Assembly: GCA_031280955.1 (NCBI GenBank)
Contig: JAITGA010000006.1
Location: forward strand, 56,375 to 120,374
DNA from: Lachnospiraceae bacterium
GTDB lineage: Bacteria > Bacillota > Clostridia > Lachnospirales > Lachnospiraceae
Direction: 5' to 3'
DNA length: 64,000 nucleotides
Of the stretch, positions 11,501-20,270 are shown in pieces. Each line of letters begins with the position of its first letter. The stretch's first letter is position 1. The notes beneath the pieces are model-generated. The model was not told the DNA's origin. It ran no database searches and saw only the letters and a program-made list of their open reading frames with translations. The translations under genes were made by a program, and so were the position numbers.

Positions 11501-11860
11501 ACTATCCGTCCCGATGATACCTTCTTTGTCCAGACCAAAATGGTCTGCCATGCTCTGATTGCAATCACGGTAGATGAAGTCACGGTCTTTGATGAAGATG
11601 TGACTGGGGATGGTATCAAAGATTGCCGTTAGTGTGGCGGTTTGTAACGCCAGTTCCCGTGTTCTTTCGGAGACCAGGTTTTCCAGTTGCCTGCTTGCGA
11701 AGCGGTTCTTTATCAGGAGAAAAACTATCATGATGACTAACAGTAAACATACCAACCCAGCTGACATTATTATCAGGAATCCGGGTTCGTTGGTGCAACC
11801 CCCGAGTAAAAACATCGAAAGAAGTCCGCATAGTACCATAAAGTGTCTTCGGTTTTTCAT
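8552..11860 (-). CDS. Membrane hybrid histidine kinase (PAS-GAF-HisKA-HATPase-REC-HPt-HPt)
   Basis: 1102 aa. The N-terminus looks like a lipoprotein signal (lipobox LGGC, C22) but is followed after only a few residues by a hydrophobic segment at about 28-50 and no extracytoplasmic domain. Next come PAS (about 75-190), GAF (about 200-370), HisKA (H398), HATPase_c (GTGLGL box), a receiver (D708) and two HPt domains (H845 in VHGMK, H970 in VHGIKG), then the short helical tail. Two HPt domains could load two different regulators. It is the first gene of the phosphorelay operon. A TTGACA hexamer with a poor -10 lies at about 12023-12051 in the 196-base gap upstream and is a weak promoter candidate. 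Confidence 0.92.
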   Translation of the reverse strand: MKNRRHFMVLCGLLSMFLLGGCTNEPGFLIIMSAGLVCLLLVIMIVFLLIKNRFASRQLENLVSERTRELALQTATLTAIFDTIPSHIFIKDRDFIYRDCNQSMADHFGLDKEGIIGTDSIAALGIDAVTAERLKEIDSLVISENRKIVSEGYIPRHDGTKPLFEIIKMPFIVEDETLGVITVSYDMTEQMKKEQSSKVLAEYAKKLSEALAKITKSPAISIGDMKTVADLISSEGCTTLDASNVGIWFTSEDNSYLTSVSYYDSKTNENTVQGNFDLVERQKYADLLFNERLIVMTSIEECDTVFHTEGEAYISTLCAALDAPIRVDGKVVGVICVEQSINDKYKNKREWSIEEQSFASSLADLMALAISGYERRMAREEAEEANRFKSTFLANMSHEIRTPMNAILGITEILMQSGELPTTVEEGLGKIYSSCDLLLGIINDILDFSKIEAGNLDVTPIEYSTASLINDSVQLNLMRVESKLIEFEVDVDENIPARLRGDELRIKQILNNLLSNAFKYTASGKVSLIVSTTPAEDRDNHLMMTIEVRDTGIGMSEQQLRDLYSEFVRFSTKTSRRVEGTGLGLVITERLVNLMEGTINAVSEVNEGTTFTVTILQEIVPGDVLGKEVVENLRKFRMANVSAKKRGMIFREPMPYGHVLVVDDVETNLYVASGLLKPYYLQVDVASGGQEAIDIIKGGKTYNVIFMDHMMPQVDGIEATRQIREWGYTLPIVALTANAVAGQDEVFLKSGFDDFISKPIDTRHLNSVLNRFIRDRQPLEIIEAARSAAIDCGVDTGIALLETLSVSDVLLASFIRDAHRTLVAFADLTDFDDSEVVDEYTIYVHGMKNSLWNIGEKELSEDALELEYACREKNYGLIKPKAPIFEERLRSLLERLEATVAANSAEAPVSIFAGRTISGVDIPGGIKRYDDDEKTYLKILRTYVTSIRSMLDVLDSVTEETLHDYEIRVHGIKGASTNMYARQIGETAGELEEAAKNKDLTYILEHNPPFMEELHRHVLEIDNLLAEISSENEKTTKSEIDVEILRNMKEACQAFYIDGADEALEELEKYSYEKDEDNALLIWLRESLDMMRFSEIVERLSN

Positions 11861-12056
11861 CTGCTTTCTTAATCTCCTACTCTAAAACCTGCCAAATCAC
11901 CAGTTTATTAAACTAAAGCCCTCACACCGCAAACAGTCCGTTCGCCAAAAGTGCGATACAGATACGGACAACAAAGAAACCAAGCTTTCTGCCATAAAGA
12001 GCAATCAACTTTCCTTTTCCCAATACTTACATTTTTTCAGCACTTTGTCAAGTACT

Positions 12057-13403
12057 TTACAGTCGTTTTAGCAATTCCTCTCGCTTGACCTCAAACCCCG
12101 GCTTGCCCAACAAAGCGAACATGTTGACTTTGTAGTCTTCCACTCCCGGTTGGTCGAAAGGATTTACCCCCAACATATAACCTGACACTCCACAGGCGAA
12201 CTCGAAGAAGTAGAACAATTCGCCGAGGAAGAACTCGTTGATCTCAGGTATCCGCAGTATCAAGTTCGGCACTTGTCCGTCGGTATGAGCGAGAATCGTT
12301 CCATTCATGGCACTACGGTTGACGAATTCGACAGACTGTCCTGCCAGATAATTGAGACCATCTAAATCGACAGCTTCCTTACCGATGATGATTTCCGAGC
12401 GGCTCTTTTCAATGTCGATGACAGTTTCGAAAAGGATCCGCGCTCCGTCTTGGATATATTGCCCCATCGAATGAAGGTCTGTTGTCAAATCAACGCTGGC
12501 GGGGAAGATGCCTTTTTGGTCTTTGCCTTCGCTCTCGCCGTAGAGCTGCTTCCACCACTCGGCGATGAAATGGGTACATGGCTCATAGCCTGCCATGATT
12601 TCGATGGTCTTTCCCTTGCGCAAGAGAATGTTGCGCAGGGCGGCATACATGAGAGCGTCATTGTCAAAATAATCCGCCGTAAGCGCCCGCTCCCGCCCGC
12701 TGGCAGCTCCTGCCATAAGAGCAGCGATATCAGCACCGCTGACGGCTATCGGTAACAGTCCCACGGCAGTTAGGACAGAAAAACGTCCGCCGACATCATC
12801 AGGAACGACGAATGACTGATATCCCTCTTCGCCGGCAAGGTTTTTGAGTGCACCCCGTGCCGCATCGGTGGTGGCATATATTCTGGCAGCGGCTTCGGCT
12901 TTGCCGTACTTGTCTTCCAACAACTTCTTGAAAATACGAAAGGCTATCGCCGGTTCGGTGGTTGTCCCCGATTTACTGATGATATTGACGGAAAAGTCAC
13001 GGTCGCCGATGACTTCGATCAGGTGGGTGAGATAGGTGGAGCTAATCGAGTTTCCGGCGAAGTATATCTCCGGTGTCCCTCGCATTTCACGAGGTAACAT
13101 ATTATAGAAGCTATGGCGCAAAAACTCAATCGCTGCCCGACTGCCCAGATACGAGCCGCCAATGCCGATGACAATGAGGACTTCGGAGTCAGATTTGATT
13201 TTCTCAGCCGCCGCTTTTATGCGGGCAAATTCCTCTTGGTCGTATGCGATAGGGAGGTCAACCCAGCCGAGGAACTCTGCCCCGGGACCGTTCTTGTCCA
13301 CGAGCATCTGTCGGGCAGCGAGGACGCTTTCCTTCATCATTTCCACTTCGGCGGTGGTGACGAAAGTGGTAGCTTTGGTGTAGTCAAAGGTGATTTTTTT
13401 CAT
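12057..13403 (-). CDS. pgi: Glucose-6-phosphate isomerase
   Basis: 448 aa, the usual length for the short Firmicutes form. It interconverts glucose 6-phosphate and fructose 6-phosphate in the cytoplasm. Family landmarks are the phosphate/sugar-binding [12 protein letters not shown] stretch near residue 80, the SGTTTEPA segment near 145 and the [10 protein letters not shown] segment near 210. An AAGGAG site precedes the ATG. It appears to be transcribed alone, with gaps on both sides, and together with glycogen phosphorylase further along it places hexose phosphate metabolism in this region. Confidence 0.97.
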   Translation of the reverse strand: MKKITFDYTKATTFVTTAEVEMMKESVLAARQMLVDKNGPGAEFLGWVDLPIAYDQEEFARIKAAAEKIKSDSEVLIVIGIGGSYLGSRAAIEFLRHSFYNMLPREMRGTPEIYFAGNSISSTYLTHLIEVIGDRDFSVNIISKSGTTTEPAIAFRIFKKLLEDKYGKAEAAARIYATTDAARGALKNLAGEEGYQSFVVPDDVGGRFSVLTAVGLLPIAVSGADIAALMAGAASGRERALTADYFDNDALMYAALRNILLRKGKTIEIMAGYEPCTHFIAEWWKQLYGESEGKDQKGIFPASVDLTTDLHSMGQYIQDGARILFETVIDIEKSRSEIIIGKEAVDLDGLNYLAGQSVEFVNRSAMNGTILAHTDGQVPNLILRIPEINEFFLGELFYFFEFACGVSGYMLGVNPFDQPGVEDYKVNMFALLGKPGFEVKREELLKRL

Positions 13404-13602
13404 GTGCTTCTCCTTCTTAGAAATGAGTAATAAGTAAACTTGTTAATGAACAGATTTACAACACGCTACCTTGTCTTTTGTTGAAGAACTTGTCAACTAA
13501 AGCATATCATGTTACGATATGGTTTTCAACACATTTAAGAAAGAGCTCTATGTGAAAAAGCATTATAATTACGGTTCAGGCTCATGATGAAATGCTTGGT
13601 TT

Positions 13603-13640
13603 CGTCATTGCGAGGCGGTTTTATACGCCGAAGCAATCCA
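13603..13640. repeat. Imperfect palindrome resembling a dispersed intergenic repeat
   Basis: The segment starts CGTCATTGCGAGGCGG and ends CGCCGAAGCAATCC. The outer arms (ATTGC / GCAAT) and inner arms (GCG / CGC) pair around a short AT-rich loop. The CATTGCGAGG...GAAGCAATCC pattern resembles small palindromic repeats scattered in many bacterial genomes. Only one full copy is seen here; a partial TCATTGCGA match occurs near 58793. Repeat status is therefore inferred. Confidence 0.45.
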
Positions 13641-13685
13641 TATATTCAAGACTGAATTCTACGATTAATCCGCTACAATGCAGCA

Positions 13686-13703
13686 ACCGCTGCAAGCAGC
13701 GGT
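13686..13703. other. Small GC-rich hairpin
   Basis: A perfect 7-base stem (ACCGCTG / CAGCGGT) closes a CAAG loop. No T-run follows on either strand, so it is not a canonical terminator. It lies next to the dispersed-repeat-like palindrome and may belong to the same degenerate element. Confidence 0.4.
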
Positions 13704-13794
13704 GCAGAATGATGAGTTCTTCAATAATATTTCATCACTTACTATAGTAGCCATATCACGTCATTGACAACATTAACTCATTCAAAGGAGCAAA

Positions 13795-13878
13795 ATGAAA
13801 AACACTATTTCCCTACTCTTCCTTATCTTTAGCCTGATGCAAGCTGCTTGTGTCGATGGGCAGGAGCGGTGGCGTTGA
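13795..13878 (+). pseudogene. Stub lipoprotein: signal peptide followed by early stop
   Basis: A 27-codon frame with a strong AAAGGAG site encodes a textbook lipoprotein signal (KN, hydrophobic core, lipobox QAAC) and then stops eight residues after the Cys. A second frame starting inside its end continues with GGVDNIGRREGG before it too stops. This looks like the remnant of a lipoprotein gene truncated by frameshift or deletion; a genuine tiny lipopeptide is possible. The signal resembles that of the lipoprotein at 45719. Confidence 0.5.
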
Positions 13879-13918
13879 TAACATTGGCAGGCGTGAGGGT
13901 GGTTATCAAATTAGTTGA

Positions 13919-13947
13919 TTTGCTATTTCTCCCTCAACATGTATAAT
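13919..13947 (+). promoter_or_regulatory. Promoter of the first MNT-HEPN pair
   Basis: A consensus TATAAT (13942-13947) lies 17 bases after TTTGCT, a weak -35. The start codon of the nucleotidyltransferase is 25 bases downstream with a GGAG site between. Confidence 0.6.
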
Positions 13948-13972
13948 TAAGATATGAAAGTTGGAGTTATAT

Positions 13973-14690
<718 letters not shown>

Positions 14691-14756
14691 CAGAACGGTG
14701 GATTACGGATCAGTAACTGCAATGTTGGAGCAATTTCAACCCAACGGAGGACCCCC

Positions 14757-16082
14757 ATGGGAGCATTGGCAATCTTGCTAATCACCACTATCGTATCACT
14801 TATCCTTGCTTTAACCTTGGCAGCAGTCTTGGTAATCGTCAGCAAAAAGAAAAATCCCACGGATAACATTACTGCGATTATAGAGGAAAAAGGCAACAAT
14901 CTGACTGATAGTATCGTCAAACAGCTTGGTGACGGGGCAACGGAACAGTTCCGCCGCTTTGCGGTGATTCAAGAGAGTATCAACAAAACCTTGCAGACGA
15001 ACCGTGAGGAAACGAACCGGGAATTGCGAGAGTTTGGCGAGCAAGTAGATACTCGGCTTTCATTGATACAAAAGAGTAATGCCGAGAATCTGGAGAAGTT
15101 GACGGCGACGCTGGAAGCGAAGATGAAATCTTTGCAGGACAGCAACGAAAAACGGCTTGAGCAAATGCAGGCGGTGGTAGATGAGAAGTTGCAAAAGACT
15201 CTGGAGATACGATTGGCACAATCGTTTGAACTGGTCAGTAAGCAACTTGATAGTGTCTCGCAGGGATTGGGTGAGATGAGGAATCTGGCTGCTGATACCA
15301 AGAGCCTGAAAAATGCTTTGGTCAACATAAAGGAACGAGGCACTTACGGAGAAGTACGCTTGGAGAAGTTGCTTGCTGATATCCTCGCTCCCAATCAATA
15401 TGAGGTCAATGTCGAAATCGCCGCCAACAAACGAGTTGATTTTGCTGTCAAATTACCCGGCAGCGGCGATACTCCTCTTTATTTGCCCATAGATTCCAAG
15501 TTCCCGATTGAAGATTACAACCGCCTGCTTGATGCTGAGGACAAGCAAGCGATAGAGGAAGCAAGAAAAGCCCTGGCAATCAAGATTCGCACTTTTGCCA
15601 AGGATATATCCGACAAATACATCGTTCCGCCGAAGACGACTGACTTTGCCCTGATGTTTCTGCCGACGGAGGGACTTTATGCCGAAGTGGTGCAAAATGC
15701 CGCCTTGTTTGAGGAGCTTCGTGACAAGTACAAAATCACTGCTGTGGGAGTGACGACCCTGTCAGCGTTTTTGAGTTCACTGCAAATGGGCTTCAAAACA
15801 TTGGCTATCGAGCAGCGTTCACAGGAAGTATGGGATACTCTGCGGGGAGTCAAATTGGAGTTTGCCAAATTTAGCGATATCCTCGAACGCGCCCACAAGC
15901 AAATACAGACGGCGGACAAGACCTTAGAAGAGATAGTAGGTCGCCGGACACGAGCGATTAACCGCCGTTTGCGGACGGTAGTTGATGATGGCAGTTTGCT
16001 AACAGATGACATGGAGCAGATATTGTCTACAGCTTCCGATGAAGAGGATTATTTTTTGGACGAGGGTATTGCCGACGAATAG
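14757..16082 (+). CDS. rmuC: DNA recombination protein RmuC family
   Basis: 441 aa. An N-terminal membrane anchor (about 3-27) is followed by a long charged coiled coil (about 35-190) and the RmuC core (about 195-400), recognised by ERGTYGEVRLEKLL, VDFAVKLPG, YLPIDSKFPIEDY and MFLPTEGLYAEV. The core is related to PD-(D/E)xK nucleases; E. coli RmuC limits inversions at short repeats, but its biochemical role is poorly known. A GGAGG site precedes the ATG. Its last 34 bases overlap the 3' end of murF, which runs in the opposite direction. Confidence 0.95.
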   Translation: MGALAILLITTIVSLILALTLAAVLVIVSKKKNPTDNITAIIEEKGNNLTDSIVKQLGDGATEQFRRFAVIQESINKTLQTNREETNRELREFGEQVDTRLSLIQKSNAENLEKLTATLEAKMKSLQDSNEKRLEQMQAVVDEKLQKTLEIRLAQSFELVSKQLDSVSQGLGEMRNLAADTKSLKNALVNIKERGTYGEVRLEKLLADILAPNQYEVNVEIAANKRVDFAVKLPGSGDTPLYLPIDSKFPIEDYNRLLDAEDKQAIEEARKALAIKIRTFAKDISDKYIVPPKTTDFALMFLPTEGLYAEVVQNAALFEELRDKYKITAVGVTTLSAFLSSLQMGFKTLAIEQRSQEVWDTLRGVKLEFAKFSDILERAHKQIQTADKTLEEIVGRRTRAINRRLRTVVDDGSLLTDDMEQILSTASDEEDYFLDEGIADE

Positions 16083-17485
16083 TGGCAATTCTCGGCATTG
16101 TCTTTTATCTTTTCTACTAACTCGAAGAATTTCATCCCATTTGAGGCTTTTACCAACACCGTATCTCCGTGACGCAAGATATTTGTTAGCTCAGCGATGA
16201 AGCTTTCTTTGCTTTCAAAATAGTGCATTTCAAGCTGTGAATCAGAACTATTAAGCGCATATGTCACCGCAGCATTATGTATATGTTCTGCCAACTGCCC
16301 GATACATACAAGTACATCAATCTTGGCGGCGACGGCATCACGTCCTATCTGGGCGTGAAAAGCCATTTCCTCACTCCCCAGTTCAAACATATCCCCTAGT
16401 ATCGCTACTTTTCGTCCCTCGCTTCTTTGCAAGAGTCTGATGGCGGCTTTCATCGAGTGGGGGTTAGCATTGTAGCAATCATCAATTATCGTCATCTGTG
16501 CAAGGCGGACGATATGGGAGCGACCGAGGACACTTTGGATGTTTAACAGTCCTTTCGCTATCTCAGCAGAAGCCAAACCCATCAGACCGCCAACTGTTGC
16601 CGCGATGAGGGCGCAGGTAATCATGTGTTCACCGGGAATGGGAATGTGAACGGGAAAAGACGTACCGACTGTACCAAGGCTCTTATGATGAATGGTAAAA
16701 TAGGCATCGCTGCCTTCTAACCCTGACACACGGACATCATCAGCGGTGATATCAGAACCGAAGCGGAGCGGTGTTTTGTTCTTGACAGTTTTGATTTGGT
16801 CGAGCCATTCATCTTCGGCATTTACGATTGCCCAACCATCATCAGCGAGATAGTCAAATATTTCACTCTTGGCTCTCAAAACCCCGGCGCGGTTGCCTAG
16901 ATTTTGCAGATGACAGTCACCGATATTGGTAATCACGGCGATGTCAGGGCAGGAAATTTGACTCAAACGACTCATTTCATTGAAATTATTGATTCCTAGC
17001 TCCAGAACCGCAACTTGATGTTCGGCACGAATTTGTAGGATGGTGAGGGGCAAGCCGATTTCGTTGTTGAAGTTCCCGGCAGTTTTGAGGACGGAGAAAC
17101 GCTCTGCCAGTACAGCAGCAACGAACTCCTTTGTACTGGTCTTGCCAACGCTACCGGTAATAGCGATGACGGTAATATCGAGTTGTTTACGATAATAGGA
17201 AGCAATATCCTTTAGTGCTTGAAAGGAATCGGTCACAAGGATATAAGGAATATCAATGTCGGTGTCAGGCGGCTCTTCGCATACCACGGCGGCAGCACCG
17301 TTTGCGGCGACAGAGGTGATGAATGAATGACCATCCACCTGCGCTCCACGGGTGGCGATGAAGAGATTGCCGACGGTGAGCAAGCGGGAATCAATAACTA
17401 CCCCTGTTACCTCGGCGGCAGTGGGTGTTCCGACCAGTTCACCGCTACAGGTAGCGGTTATGTTTTTCAAGGTCATGTTTTTCAT
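16049..17485 (-). CDS. murF: UDP-N-acetylmuramoyl-tripeptide--D-alanyl-D-alanine ligase
   Basis: 478 aa. It catalyses ATP-dependent addition of D-Ala-D-Ala to UDP-MurNAc-tripeptide, the last cytoplasmic step of the peptidoglycan monomer. Mur ligase landmarks are the P-loop ITGSVGKTSTKEF near residue 108, NFNNEIGLPL, LELGINNFNEM and DDCYNANPHSMKAA in the C-terminal half. The start overlaps the ddl stop by four bases, coupling production of D-Ala-D-Ala with its use. The tail overlaps rmuC convergently. Confidence 0.97.
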   Translation of the reverse strand: MKNMTLKNITATCSGELVGTPTAAEVTGVVIDSRLLTVGNLFIATRGAQVDGHSFITSVAANGAAAVVCEEPPDTDIDIPYILVTDSFQALKDIASYYRKQLDITVIAITGSVGKTSTKEFVAAVLAERFSVLKTAGNFNNEIGLPLTILQIRAEHQVAVLELGINNFNEMSRLSQISCPDIAVITNIGDCHLQNLGNRAGVLRAKSEIFDYLADDGWAIVNAEDEWLDQIKTVKNKTPLRFGSDITADDVRVSGLEGSDAYFTIHHKSLGTVGTSFPVHIPIPGEHMITCALIAATVGGLMGLASAEIAKGLLNIQSVLGRSHIVRLAQMTIIDDCYNANPHSMKAAIRLLQRSEGRKVAILGDMFELGSEEMAFHAQIGRDAVAAKIDVLVCIGQLAEHIHNAAVTYALNSSDSQLEMHYFESKESFIAELTNILRHGDTVLVKASNGMKFFELVEKIKDNAENCHYSSAIPSSKK

Positions 17486-18555
17486 ATCTTCTTCATAGCC
17501 TCAGTGATTATGTTTTCACATAGCGAAGCGAAGTCGATACCGACAGCGGCGGCTTCCTGTGGTAACAGCGAAGTGGGTGTCATTCCCGGCAGGGTATTAC
17601 CCTCGATACAAAACACTTGTCCATCCTCATTCATCATGAAATCGACCCGTGCGTAGCTCTCCATTCGCAAAATCGCATACACTTTTTCTGCCAATGCTTG
17701 AAGTTCCTCGGTTTTGTCCGCTGAAAGCAAAGCCGGACAAGTTTCAACGGTAGCACCGGGTTGGTACTTGTTGTAATAATCAAAAAATCCTTGTAACGGA
17801 CTGATTTCCATGACCGGCAAAGCTTTTCCTGCCACGATACCTACAGAAAACTCCCGCCCCGTGATATACTCTTCAACCAATACCTCATCATCATAACGAA
17901 ACGCTTCCTCCAGTGCGGCGGCATATCCGTCTTCGCCGCCGACGATTGTAACCCCGACACTAGAACCGCCGTTATTTGTTTTGACAATTACAGGGAAAGG
18001 AAGCGGCATTGTTAGTGGTGCGGCTTCACCTTTGGTCAAAGAAAAACTGGCGGGAGTAGGGATCGAGTGGTGACGGAAAAGTTCTTTCGCCAGAGCTTTG
18101 TCAAGCGCAAGTGCCGACCCCAGATAACCGGAACCGGTATAAGTAATCCCCATCAAGTCAAAGCAGGCTTGGATTTTACCGTCTTCGCCATTTTCCCCAT
18201 GAAGAGCAATGAAGACGACATCGGCAATCTGACACAGGGCGATGACATTTGCGCCAAAATAGCCAAGAGCAGGGTCACGCTTTTGCCGAATTACATCAAT
18301 ATCGGGGCTTTCGTCGCCTACTGCCGTGATATCTGCCGCCCAATCAATTGCCGCCGAAAAAAGAGCGGCAAGCGAAGCTGAATCCACAGGCTTTTTCGTT
18401 GAAACAGCAGCAGTATCAACCTCATACCCTAAGTAGACATCGAGCAAGATAACCGCATGTCCTCTCTCTTTCAAGGCACTATATATCATTTTGCCTGATG
18501 CCAATGACACATCCCGCTCAGGGCTTAGACCGCCTGCCAAAACCACTATCTTCAT
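17482..18555 (-). CDS. ddl: D-alanine--D-alanine ligase
   Basis: 357 aa ATP-grasp enzyme that makes D-Ala-D-Ala for murF. It begins with the characteristic VLAGGLSPERDVSLASG and has HGENGEDGKIQ, KTNNGGSSVGV, VEEYITGREFSVGIV, RVDFMMNEDG and EGNTLPGMTPTS, covering the serine/GEDG, ATP-grasp and metal-binding motifs. The C-terminal segment keeps the NTLPGMT signature. It lies 13 bases after a GH9-like lipoprotein gene, so the three cell-wall-linked genes are probably one operon. Confidence 0.97.
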   Translation of the reverse strand: MKIVVLAGGLSPERDVSLASGKMIYSALKERGHAVILLDVYLGYEVDTAAVSTKKPVDSASLAALFSAAIDWAADITAVGDESPDIDVIRQKRDPALGYFGANVIALCQIADVVFIALHGENGEDGKIQACFDLMGITYTGSGYLGSALALDKALAKELFRHHSIPTPASFSLTKGEAAPLTMPLPFPVIVKTNNGGSSVGVTIVGGEDGYAAALEEAFRYDDEVLVEEYITGREFSVGIVAGKALPVMEISPLQGFFDYYNKYQPGATVETCPALLSADKTEELQALAEKVYAILRMESYARVDFMMNEDGQVFCIEGNTLPGMTPTSLLPQEAAAVGIDFASLCENIITEAMKKI

Positions 18556-18568
18556 ATTTGCGCTCTCC

Positions 18569-20167
18569 TTAGTTGAGATTATTTCTCAGTCCCATCAGGG
18601 AAAAATACAGCTTGGTATTCGTTTCGATATGGTTCATAATCCCCAGTCGGTTATCGACATCTTTGTAATTGAGCCCGCCGACATCGTCGATGTAACTGAT
18701 AGCTGCCGAATTACGACCGCACAGATAATGAACGTGGTTTTCGATTATCCTCATATACTCGTGATTGGGAATAATGAAGTTCGTAATCGAGATGACGAAC
18801 ATATCCGTCAGGATATCGGTATTACCGCTTTGTTTTTCATGGGCAGTGGTTAGATACGGTGAAAGGCGCGAGCGGGTGGCGACATCATCTCCAAGCATGA
18901 GTATCACTTCCGTGAGTTCCGCACACAAACGTCTGTCAACCCATCTGCGCGTCAACAAATAAGTCACCGCTCCCATTAGTATCGTCTCTTGGCGGGTATC
19001 AATGGATTTTCCCGTGGGAATCTCTGTAAACAAAAGGCGAAAATCCTCACTATTCATATAGGCGGTGGCAACACGGTGATAGGTATGAAAACCGGAAGCA
19101 CGGTACATTTCACATGCCGCCAGAAAGAAAATCTCGTCCTGTAGGTCAGTATGATTGCGTTCGAGATAACGCCATGCCCGGTCAGCGGCACGCAGACACT
19201 CAGTAGCAAAGGCGTTGTTTACTCCTTGGTAAAGGTAAGCAAATTTTGCCATCGCCGCACAAAACATCTTCGTGGCAGGCACGGAAACAGGCATGACAGA
19301 AGTAGTTTTTATGTCCGCATCATTCTCATTAGCAATAATTTCCACCCCCGCATAGACACCCCCGGTGGTGACATCCTGCATTTTGCGAAGCCATTCCACC
19401 CCATGACGGATTTCATCGAGGAGGGCAGGTATCTCTATCAAATCATCAGTTGCGCCATCGTATAGTTCATGCGCCAGTAATAGCAAGGTGACGATACTGG
19501 CGGTGGTAAAGGTGTCACGGAAACCATCGCCGTCCAGATGCCAACCACCGGAGACATCGAGAAAAACCTCGGTATCTTCTCGCAGAGCTACCGCTTCGAT
19601 ATGACAGGCAGGTCGGGCAAAATGGTGGGCGAATGTCTCTGACAGCAAGACCCCACAGCGGTTGAGATAGTACTGGCGGGCGGCACTTTCGAGTATTGAA
19701 GCAAACAAATCATCACCAATCGTGAAAAAGTAGGAACGTCCAACGACTTTTGCCTCCAGATAGTATAGTCCGGGTTGGGTCACATCATCAAAAAAACCAT
19801 AGCTCAAATGCTCATCAAAGGCGGCATTGTAAACAAGCTCCCCGATTTCCCCGCTATAAATGACCTGCCCCGTGGCAGCATATACCACATCAAATGAGTC
19901 GGGTAGATTTTCACCCCGAAAAATAGCCATCTTGGTATTGTCGGTAAGATAGCCAAGCTGATTGACCAAAATATTAGGAATACTGACAGGAACGACATAG
20001 TTTATCTCTGCGGCACTCACCATACTGTCGAAGTGGTGTTCAATGGGCTCGTTGATGATTTCCTCTTCCGCCAAAGGGTCAACGAAACCAGGTACACACC
20101 CTGCAATCGCCAGCAAAAGAGCGGACACTATGATGATGGATGTGATACGCAAACACCTCACGGTCAT
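18569..20167 (-). CDS. GH9-like lipoprotein (cellulase-type Ig domain plus degenerate GH9 barrel)
   Basis: 532 aa from the ATG with a GGAG site; an upstream in-frame start would add 16 residues before the signal peptide. The signal ends in a lipobox (IAGC). Residues about 60-150 match the N-terminal Ig-like domain of GH9 cellulases (NILVNQLGY...K.AIF). The rest resembles the GH9 alpha/alpha barrel, with DVSGGW and a late LCGRNS segment. The catalytic WYDAGD motif reads WHLDGD, so one of the two Asp positions is Leu, and the usual HHR segment near the end is missing; an IETN glutamate could match the acid. It may be a weak, altered or non-catalytic glycan-binding protein. Placement directly upstream of ddl and murF suggests a cell-wall role. 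Confidence 0.78.
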   Translation of the reverse strand: MTVRCLRITSIIIVSALLLAIAGCVPGFVDPLAEEEIINEPIEHHFDSMVSAAEINYVVPVSIPNILVNQLGYLTDNTKMAIFRGENLPDSFDVVYAATGQVIYSGEIGELVYNAAFDEHLSYGFFDDVTQPGLYYLEAKVVGRSYFFTIGDDLFASILESAARQYYLNRCGVLLSETFAHHFARPACHIEAVALREDTEVFLDVSGGWHLDGDGFRDTFTTASIVTLLLLAHELYDGATDDLIEIPALLDEIRHGVEWLRKMQDVTTGGVYAGVEIIANENDADIKTTSVMPVSVPATKMFCAAMAKFAYLYQGVNNAFATECLRAADRAWRYLERNHTDLQDEIFFLAACEMYRASGFHTYHRVATAYMNSEDFRLLFTEIPTGKSIDTRQETILMGAVTYLLTRRWVDRRLCAELTEVILMLGDDVATRSRLSPYLTTAHEKQSGNTDILTDMFVISITNFIIPNHEYMRIIENHVHYLCGRNSAAISYIDDVGGLNYKDVDNRLGIMNHIETNTKLYFSLMGLRNNLN

Positions 20168-20270
20168 TTTCGTTGCTCCATTTGTTCTATCAAAATACTT
20201 TGTGTTTCTTCCCAATCATCGAGACCATTTTGTAAAGCAATGCTATCAACAAGTAATATCGGAATCCGGG

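Larger units (their letters stand above)
13404..13794. other. Gene-poor interval between pgi and a stub lipoprotein
   Basis: About 390 bases with no convincing open frame. It should hold the pgi promoter on the minus strand; a TTGACA hexamer is present but I see no good -10 at the right distance. It also holds an imperfect palindrome resembling dispersed CATTGCGAGG...GAAGCAATCC repeats (13603-13640) and a small GC-rich hairpin (13686-13703). Confidence 0.6.
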
